A DNA stretch of 39,931 nt, taken from contig CALGLS010000144.1 in assembly GCA_937959375.1 (NCBI GenBank), positions 1 to 39,931 on the forward strand, written 5' to 3'. The number at the start of each line of letters is the position of its first letter. Position 1 is the stretch's first letter. The translations under genes and the position numbers were made by a program. The DNA comes from an uncultured Saprospiraceae bacterium (GTDB lineage Bacteria > Bacteroidota > Bacteroidia > Chitinophagales > Saprospiraceae). Positions 34,264 to 39,931 of the stretch are shown here, piece by piece. The notes under the pieces are model-generated. The model was not told the origin of the DNA. It saw only the letters and a list, made by a program, of their open reading frames with translations, and made no database searches.

Positions 34264-35070
34264 ATGAAAGATAAAAATGTAGCTGCTATACTCGCCCTAT
34301 TACTTGGATATTTTGGTGTACACCGATTTTATTTGGGTCAGATTGGTTTGGGCTTACTCTACTTTATTCCTGTAGTTGGTTTCGTCCTTTCTATTATTGA
34401 CTTTATTGCTTTTCTTTCAATGGATCAAGATGTATTTGATATCAAATACAACAAGCGATATATGGAAACCACTTATCGTAAACGGAATACAGACTTTGAC
34501 AGAAGAGAACGCAATCGTAGACAAGGTCAACCAGAACGAACAACTCAAGGTAGACCAAATCGTAGTGACCTTAAAAAAGAAAGAGAAGCAGCAGTAAAAA
34601 GACAAAGAGAAGTATATCAACAAAAAGCCGCTAAAAATTTGAACCCATACAAAAAGAGTGGGATAGAAAAGTTTAAAGACTATGACTTTGATGGTGCGAT
34701 TGAAGACTTTGAAAAAGCACTTACGATCAACGATAAAGATCCCTCAGTTCATTTTAACTTAGCTTGTGCTTATTCTTTGACTGAGCAAAAAGGAGAAGCA
34801 TTTTTCCATTTAGACAAAGCAGTAAAACATGGCTTCAAATTGTTTGATAAAATCAAAACGCATGATGCCCTCGCTTATCTTAGAATTCAAGATGAATACG
34901 AAGATTTTGAAAAAAATAACTTCCAACTGGATATAAAAGTAGAACAGGAAGAAACTCCAGCTTTATCAGGAGATCTCCTCGAACAACTTAAAAGACTAGG
35001 TGAATTAAGAGAAAGAGGCTTACTAACCGAAGAAGAATTTTCTAGTCAGAAAAAACGATTACTAAGATAA
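34264..35070 (+). CDS. TM2-domain protein with TPR-like and SHOCT domains
   Basis: This protein of unknown function starts MKDKNVAAILALLLGYFGVH, the TM2 signature of two membrane helices (about residues 5-65, ending DFIAFLSMDQDVFD). A basic linker rich in Arg and Gln follows. A TPR-like helical pair comes next (NPYKKSGIEKFKDYDFDGAI, then DPSVHFNLACAYS), and a C-terminal SHOCT motif (LLEQLKRLGELRERGLLTEEEF). The frame is open from 34162, but 34264 gives the canonical TM2 N-terminus (268 aa). Its TPR and SHOCT parts are closely similar to the next gene, so the two are tandem duplicates. Confidence 0.83.
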   Translation: MKDKNVAAILALLLGYFGVHRFYLGQIGLGLLYFIPVVGFVLSIIDFIAFLSMDQDVFDIKYNKRYMETTYRKRNTDFDRRERNRRQGQPERTTQGRPNRSDLKKEREAAVKRQREVYQQKAAKNLNPYKKSGIEKFKDYDFDGAIEDFEKALTINDKDPSVHFNLACAYSLTEQKGEAFFHLDKAVKHGFKLFDKIKTHDALAYLRIQDEYEDFEKNNFQLDIKVEQEETPALSGDLLEQLKRLGELRERGLLTEEEFSSQKKRLLR

Positions 35071-35103
35071 ACTGCTATTTCCATATAAAAAACTAAGAAA
35101 AGG

Positions 35104-35138
35104 GCTCCACTACAAACTTGCTTGTAGTGGAGCTTTTT
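35104..35138 (+). terminator. Intrinsic terminator between the two TPR/SHOCT paralogs
   Basis: GCTCCACTACAA and TTGTAGTGGAGC are perfect 12-bp arms around a 6-nt loop, followed by TTTTT. It indicates that the two paralogs are separate transcription units. Confidence 0.92.
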
Positions 35139-35217
35139 ACTTAAAATAACTTCTTAATATATTAATAGTTTTAAATGTCAAATGACTTAACTATCTTGCC
35201 AGCAAAAGATTTATAAA

Positions 35218-35925
35218 ATGAAAAAATTCGATCCTTCAATAATATTCTGGATTTTTGGAGCCATAGTATTTGCTAATATAACTAACCTTCCGTTAATACT
35301 TGTTGGTATTATGGCTATGATGTTTTATAGAGGAACAAGTGCCCAAAGACAACGACAAGGAAAACAGCAACAAAGAGGTGAGCGAACCGATCGCAGATAT
35401 CAAGAGCGACGTGATCGAAGCGGACGAAGACAACAAGCTCCTCCAACACCTGCACCACGCAAACAAAGAAAACCTCGCGCTTCTAGCAAGGCGAACCCGT
35501 ACAAAAACAGTGGTGTCAAGAAATTCAAAGATTACGACTACGAAGGTGCCATCGCTGATTTCGAAAAAGCGCTACAAATCAATGAAGACGATATTTCAGT
35601 ACATTTCAATTTAGCATGTGCTTATTCACTGATGGAAGACAAAAACAAATCGATGTATCACTTGGATAACGCAGTAGCTTTGGGTTTTAAAGATTTTGAA
35701 AAAATAAAAACCCACGATGCTTTGGCCTATTTGAGAATTCAAGATGAATTTGAAGCTTTTCAAGAAAATAACTATCGATTGAGTGGCAACCAAGCTAAGA
35801 AAATGGAAAATCCCGGCCAAAACACTGAGTTATTAGAGCAATTGCAAAAGCTAGCTGAACTTAGACAAAAAGGCTTATTGACCGAAGAAGAATTCGTATT
35901 ACAGAAGAGGAAACTACTAGGATAA
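35218..35925 (+). CDS. TPR-like and SHOCT domain membrane protein, paralog of the preceding gene
   Basis: This 235-aa protein has an N-terminal hydrophobic stretch (IIFWIFGAIVFANITN, then LPLILVGIMAMMF) in place of the TM2 domain. It then has an Arg/Gln-rich linker (about 40-95), a TPR-like segment NPYKNSGVKKFKDYDYEGAI, the motif KIKTHDALAYLRIQDEF, and a SHOCT end (LLEQLQKLAELRQKGLLTEEEF). The TPR and SHOCT blocks are nearly the same as in the upstream gene. The membrane anchors differ, so one copy swapped or lost its N-terminus after duplication. The function is unknown. Confidence 0.83.
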   Translation: MKKFDPSIIFWIFGAIVFANITNLPLILVGIMAMMFYRGTSAQRQRQGKQQQRGERTDRRYQERRDRSGRRQQAPPTPAPRKQRKPRASSKANPYKNSGVKKFKDYDYEGAIADFEKALQINEDDISVHFNLACAYSLMEDKNKSMYHLDNAVALGFKDFEKIKTHDALAYLRIQDEFEAFQENNYRLSGNQAKKMENPGQNTELLEQLQKLAELRQKGLLTEEEFVLQKRKLLG

Positions 35926-36082
35926 TTTTTGGTATAGCGATTGCCTTTTATTAAGCTAATTACTAGTCTATACCTAATTGTCTGCTGCAAGTAAAATCAA
36001 GTATTTATAACAGTTATTTTATCAACAATAGAAACGATTTTTCTCATAAAAGCGTTATAAATAAAAGCAAACATAAATATAC

Positions 36083-36769
36083 ATGCAGCTACAGCAAACA
36101 GAAAATGTCATGATAGCAGAAAACCTTTTATCACAAAGTATTATTCCTCTCAAAACTTCTGATACCGGCGAAGATGCTTTGAGTATTATGAATGACTACT
36201 ACGTCAAACACCTTCCTATTGTCAACAATAGACAATTATTGGGTTTGATTGGTGAAGAAGATATTCTTGATCATGATGTACTAGAAGCTGTTGGGTCTTA
36301 TGACCTATCGCTCAATCGACCTTATGCACAAGCAGGCGATCACGTATACAAAGTACTACATCTAGTAAGTGAATATAAATTGACTGTTATTCCTGTGGTT
36401 GACAAAGAGGACAATTACCTTGGCGTAATTTCACAAGATGACTTATTGCGGTTTTTTGCAAGTATTGGTTCCTTTACAGAACCAGGTAGTATCATTGTTT
36501 TGGAAATGAGCAAAATAGACTACACCCTAGCACAAATCGCTCAAATTGTTGAGTCTGAAAAAGCAGTAGTACTCAGTAGTTTTATCACCTCTGCCCTCGA
36601 TTCTACTCGCATTGATGTAACCATCAAAATCAACAAACCAGAAATCAACAGTATTATCGCTACTTTCGAGCGCTTTGACTATAAAGTAAAGGCATCCTTC
36701 CAAGAGTCAACTTACTTCGATTCACTTAAGGACCGATATAACTTGTTGATGACCTACTTGAACGTCTAA
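36083..36769 (+). CDS. CBS domain protein
   Basis: This 228-aa protein has two CBS motifs (about residues 12-65 and 75-130, for example HLPIVNNRQLLGLIGEEDIL and VIPVVDKEDNYLGVISQDDLL). CBS domains usually bind adenosine ligands such as AMP, ATP or SAM. The C-terminal 90 residues look like an ACT-type ferredoxin fold (IIVLEMSKIDYTLAQIAQIV). It may act as an adenylate sensor. In many Bacteroidota a CBS protein of this form is encoded near NAD kinase, as here. An alternative start is ATG 36110. Confidence 0.87.
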   Translation: MQLQQTENVMIAENLLSQSIIPLKTSDTGEDALSIMNDYYVKHLPIVNNRQLLGLIGEEDILDHDVLEAVGSYDLSLNRPYAQAGDHVYKVLHLVSEYKLTVIPVVDKEDNYLGVISQDDLLRFFASIGSFTEPGSIIVLEMSKIDYTLAQIAQIVESEKAVVLSSFITSALDSTRIDVTIKINKPEINSIIATFERFDYKVKASFQESTYFDSLKDRYNLLMTYLNV

Positions 36770-36963
36770 GTGAACAACTTACGTTAAAACTTATCTGATC
36801 CTTATGTCTTATATGGTTCAAAAAAGTATTCTAGGTCAAAGTAAAAGGTATCATTGCCACAGAGATTGACTTTTCAAACACAATTCAATCATTTATCTCA
36901 ATACGAATTAAGTATTTACTTAATCAATGTATTAACTTCGGCTTTTTCACTTAATTAAGTCGA

Positions 36964-38370
36964 ATGCCAATAAGATATTTCCACTTCTTGATGCTATTCA
37001 TTTTTCTGCCTACCCTAGCTGTGGCGCAGATGGATAGTGTATTGGTACAAAGTATAGAGATAGCAGGAAATAAAAAAACGAAAGATCGCATTATCCTCCG
37101 CGAACTAGATTTCAAAATAGGAGATAAAATAGCCATGACCGAATTGACAGAGCGGATTGAGGCGAACAAAAGAAACATCCTAAACACGGCACTTTTTAGC
37201 ATTGCAGATTTTAATATTAAAGCTTGGGATCAAGCTAATAATGGGATTTCATTTACTATTGATGTTCAGGAAAACTGGTACGTCTACCCCATCGTTGTAA
37301 TGGAATTAGCAGATAGAAATTTCAATGTTTGGTGGCAAGAACAAAAAAGAGATTTCAATCGAATCAATTTTGGAATGGATGCTTACCACATTAATCTGAC
37401 CGGACGAAAAGATCGTCTGAAGCTAGGTTTACTTTTTGGTTACAAACAAAAATATGAACTCGCCTACGAAATTCCATACATCAACAAAGAACAAACAATC
37501 GGATTTAAAGCCTCAACTTTTTATTCTCGTCGCAAAGAAATAGCCTACCAAACAATCGAAAACAAATTGGCTTTTGATCGAAATGATGATGAATTCCAAT
37601 TATATCGTTTTCGTGCAGGTACTACTTTCATTTACCGAAAGGGAATAAAATTTTATCATCGCGCAAAGTTAGAATATCAACAAAATAGTATTTCCGAGAA
37701 GGTAGCCTTTGAACTCAATCCTGATTATTTTCTCAATAATAAGAAAAGACAACAATTGTTTTTTCTACGTTACGAATTCACAATAGACGAAAGAGATGTA
37801 CGACCTTATCCACTAAGTGGTCGTCGCTTTTTAGGGATCATGGAAAAAGAAGGTTTGGGGATTTTTAAGGATAGAAATGGACTAGCGTTTTCATTACAAC
37901 TGGAACAATATTTTAAGTTGAATAAGAAATTTAGTTTTGGAGCTAAAGTAAAAGGAAAGACCCAAGTACTCCGAAAAAAACAAGCTTACACCAATTATTA
38001 TGCACTTGGCTACATATCCGATTATCTACGCGGTTATGAGTTATATGTAGTAGATGGATTAGATTACGGTTATTTGCAAACAACTCTGCGCTATGAGTTG
38101 TTTAACTTTGAATGGAACTGGGGAAAGGCAATGCCCATCAAGCAATTTAAAAAAATGCCCGCCAAGATATATCTCATATTTTACAACGATACGGGCTATG
38201 TACACGACAATCAATACGCTGCGACCAATCCACTTGGAAACGAATGGATGTATGGAAGTGGTATCGGCTTAGATTTTGTTGTATATTACGACAAGATTTT
38301 ACAGTTTCAGTTTAGTCGAAATCACCTAAACGAGTACGGTTTATTCATCCACAATCAGATATTTTTCTAA
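36964..38370 (+). CDS. BamA/TamA-like outer membrane protein (Omp85, one POTRA domain)
   Basis: This 468-aa protein has a signal peptide (FLMLFIFLPTLAVAQ), followed by a single POTRA domain (about 25-100: SIEIAGNKKTKDRIILREL, FKIGDKI). The remaining 350 residues form a beta-barrel of alternating aromatic strands, ending in a Phe (HNQIFF), as outer-membrane proteins usually do. It is smaller than BamA, which has five POTRA domains, so it is more likely an accessory Omp85 member than the essential assembly protein. The last base of its stop overlaps the start of NAD kinase (TAATG). Confidence 0.87.
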   Translation: MPIRYFHFLMLFIFLPTLAVAQMDSVLVQSIEIAGNKKTKDRIILRELDFKIGDKIAMTELTERIEANKRNILNTALFSIADFNIKAWDQANNGISFTIDVQENWYVYPIVVMELADRNFNVWWQEQKRDFNRINFGMDAYHINLTGRKDRLKLGLLFGYKQKYELAYEIPYINKEQTIGFKASTFYSRRKEIAYQTIENKLAFDRNDDEFQLYRFRAGTTFIYRKGIKFYHRAKLEYQQNSISEKVAFELNPDYFLNNKKRQQLFFLRYEFTIDERDVRPYPLSGRRFLGIMEKEGLGIFKDRNGLAFSLQLEQYFKLNKKFSFGAKVKGKTQVLRKKQAYTNYYALGYISDYLRGYELYVVDGLDYGYLQTTLRYELFNFEWNWGKAMPIKQFKKMPAKIYLIFYNDTGYVHDNQYAATNPLGNEWMYGSGIGLDFVVYYDKILQFQFSRNHLNEYGLFIHNQIFF

Positions 38371-39251
38371 TGCAGGTAGTAGTTTATAGTAAGCAGGCAA
38401 AGGACGCAGATCTTCCAGTTATCCAAAGGCTTTTTGATGCCTTGCACGATAACGAATTTACTACCTATGTATTCACTCCTTTTATTGAACAATTGAAAGA
38501 CAAAATTACCTTCAAAAATCCAGTTGGGAAATTTGAAGGTTATCTAGATTTCAAAACTAGAAAGATCGACTATATGATCACTCTAGGAGGAGATGGAACC
38601 ATTCTTAGTGCCACAACTTTGATTCGGGATAGTGGGGTTCCCATTCTGGGTATTAATTTAGGAAGATTAGGTTTTTTAGCTAACGTAGAAAAAGGAGTGA
38701 TAGAATCAGCAATCCGCCAAGTTAAACGAGGTATGTTTTCTTACGAAGAAAGAAGAATGCTTTATCTAGAATCTAACGTTCCTCTTTTTGGCGAATGCAA
38801 ATTTGCACTCAACGATTTTACCATTCTGAAGCGTGATACCTCTTCGATGATTACGATTCACACTTACATAAATGGTGCTTATCTTAATTCTTACTGGGCA
38901 GATGGAATCATTGTAGCAACACCAACAGGCTCTACGGGATATTCCCTGAGTTGTGGTGGTCCCATCGTCTTTCCAAACTCCGGTAATTTCATTATCACAC
39001 CCGTTGCACCGCACAATCTAAATATTCGTCCCATCGTCATCTCCGACGATTCCGTTATTTCTTTTGAGGTAGTCGGTCGAGCCGAAAACTTTTTATGTAC
39101 ACTCGATTCACGTTTTGAGACCATCACTTCGCTGCATCAATTGGCAGTTAGAAAATGTGATTTCCCGATCCGCTTGATGCGCTTAAACGATCAAAGTTTT
39201 ATGAATACGATTCGAGAGAAATTGACTTGGGGGATTGATACTCGGAATTAG
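38370..39251 (+). CDS. nadK: NAD kinase
   Basis: This 293-aa cytoplasmic enzyme phosphorylates NAD to NADP with ATP or polyphosphate. The Gly-rich catalytic motif is LGGDGTILS, followed by GINLGRLGFLANV. The second signature is ATPTGSTGYSLSCGGP. Length and motif spacing match the bacterial NadK family. The start overlaps the preceding stop by one base (TAATG), indicating translational coupling. Confidence 0.96.
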   Translation: MQVVVYSKQAKDADLPVIQRLFDALHDNEFTTYVFTPFIEQLKDKITFKNPVGKFEGYLDFKTRKIDYMITLGGDGTILSATTLIRDSGVPILGINLGRLGFLANVEKGVIESAIRQVKRGMFSYEERRMLYLESNVPLFGECKFALNDFTILKRDTSSMITIHTYINGAYLNSYWADGIIVATPTGSTGYSLSCGGPIVFPNSGNFIITPVAPHNLNIRPIVISDDSVISFEVVGRAENFLCTLDSRFETITSLHQLAVRKCDFPIRLMRLNDQSFMNTIREKLTWGIDTRN

Positions 39252-39584
39252 AGCATCTGTTTTAAATAACTCCATAATTTAGGTCTAGTATTACTATACT
39301 GAAATAATAATTCAATAATTAAAACGAAAAGCGCCCCCACACAATAAATACCTGTTAACATCTCGTTAAAATAAAGCAGTCTAAGAACAAGCCTAAGCCG
39401 CAAACGTTAATACTGCATCACCTTCCTCAAGGTACTATTCTACTTCAAGCTCACTAGTAATTTTAAAAAAATCAGGAAACTGACAAAGGATATATTCCTT
39501 TGCCTTGATTCCTTGTTATCTGAATTGTAAATTGTCTTTATACATTTACAAACGAATTATCTAACAAAACTAAAATTTAGGACC
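39252..39584. other. Intergenic region before the HtrA-like gene
   Basis: This 333-bp AT-rich gap contains no gene that I can support. A small inverted repeat (CAAAGGA at 39484-39490, TCCTTTG at 39496-39502) and a one-mismatch -7 element (TACATTTA at 39541-39548, 37 bp before the next ATG) are the only signals. The gap may hold stress-responsive control of the protease gene, but no heat-shock or envelope-stress site is recognisable. Confidence 0.45.
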
Positions 39585-39931
39585 ATGAAAAAATTAATTG
39601 GATTTATAACAGCCGGAGCGATGGGAGGGCTAATTGCACTAGCAGGTGTATTTTACATGATGCCTCAAACGCAGCCAGCAGCTCCTCAAACGACTTTCGC
39701 TCAAAACGTCAACAACAGGGTAAACATCAAGAAAGGAACGGTGGCTGCTCCCCTTGACTTTAAAGCTGCCGCTAAAAAAGCGATGCCTGTAGTCGTGCAT
39801 ATTTCAGCCACAGAAAGTTCTGCTGCTGCAAAAAAAAGAAGACAGGGTCGAAATAATGATCCTTTCGGTCAATTCTTTGGTGGTGACTCTTTTGGTCCAA
39901 GAGGCGGATCTGGCTCTGGAGTTATTTTTTC
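39585..39931 (+). CDS. HtrA/DegP-like serine protease, N-terminal part (cut by window end)
   Basis: The start is ATG 39585. The frame is open to the end of the window (about 115 codons). It has an N-terminal membrane anchor (KLIGFITAGAMGGLIALAGV). A stretch then follows that resembles the beginning of Deg proteases: FKAAAKKAMPVVVHISA, a Gly-rich loop and the start of GSGSGVIF, which precedes the trypsin-like domain. The catalytic triad and PDZ domains lie beyond the window. In this family it would be a periplasmic chaperone-protease for misfolded envelope proteins. Confidence 0.85.
   Translation, partial: MKKLIGFITAGAMGGLIALAGVFYMMPQTQPAAPQTTFAQNVNNRVNIKKGTVAAPLDFKAAAKKAMPVVVHISATESSAAAKKRRQGRNNDPFGQFFGGDSFGPRGGSGSGVIF

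Noticed and set aside
1-39931. tRNA, rRNA, CRISPR array, prophage or insertion sequence
   Set aside because: I looked for cloverleaf T-loop words, regular direct repeats with spacers, integrases and transposases and found none. The only foreign-looking gene is fic.

Overview
The window reads as a chromosomal segment of an aerobic member of the Bacteroidota, possibly Saprospiria-like. The genus cannot be fixed from sequence alone. The evidence is low GC, promoter -7 elements of the TAnnTTTG type, few Shine-Dalgarno sites, a secreted amidase with a type IX secretion (T9SS) C-terminal sorting domain, DUF4175 and TM2/SHOCT proteins, a fused aspartokinase/homoserine dehydrogenase in a thrABC operon, and heme A synthase. 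Nearly all of the sequence is ordinary chromosomal genes. I see no phage, insertion sequence, CRISPR array, rRNA or tRNA.

Layout. 0-11 kb: an MscS channel, adenine deaminase, an OmpA/PD40 envelope protein, a PAP2-like membrane protein followed by a possible 26-aa membrane peptide, dapD, an M1 aminopeptidase lipoprotein, and a Fic protein whose promoter abuts a perfect 41-bp palindrome. 11-20.5 kb: a 1111-aa DUF4175 coiled-coil protein, an RsbW-like ATPase, ybeY, and the operon thrA-thrB-thrC. 20.6-25.1 kb: a second M1-like peptidase, then an alpha/beta hydrolase and heme A synthase on the minus strand. 25.1-25.9 kb: the longest gene-free stretch. 25.9-29 kb: a tight run of a SRAP protein, dtd, a MazG-like pyrophosphohydrolase and a secreted amidase. 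29-31.2 kb: a PrsW-like protease and a DUF3524 (QTMAN-type) glycosyltransferase, both minus strand. 31.4-39.9 kb: an OppC-like permease, an RsbU-like PP2C phosphatase, two tandem TPR/SHOCT paralogs, a CBS protein, an Omp85-type protein overlapping NAD kinase, and the start of an HtrA/Deg protease.

The most notable signal is in the DNA rather than the proteins. Two perfect 14-bp palindromes of the parS type lie at 20164-20177 (inside thrC) and 20595-20608 (just after it). About 5 kb away, the 785-bp gap at 25092-25876 carries three exact DnaA boxes (TTATNCACA), at least eight one-mismatch boxes and a very AT-rich tract. Another exact box lies at 23999-24007, on the other side of the heme A synthase gene. 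Together these suggest the chromosomal replication origin (oriC) and its centromere region. Against it, most genes left of the gap run toward it, and rough hand counts of two spacers showed no G/C skew switch.

A second unexplained structure is a dispersed inverted repeat with the words CCGAAGACGGAA and ACTTCCGTCT. Copies lie in the putative origin (25136-25252), before the permease gene (31336-31371, partial) and directly after it (32659-32718). The RsbW-like ATPase and RsbU-like phosphatase could belong to one partner-switching pathway, but they are 18 kb apart and no antagonist protein is visible here.
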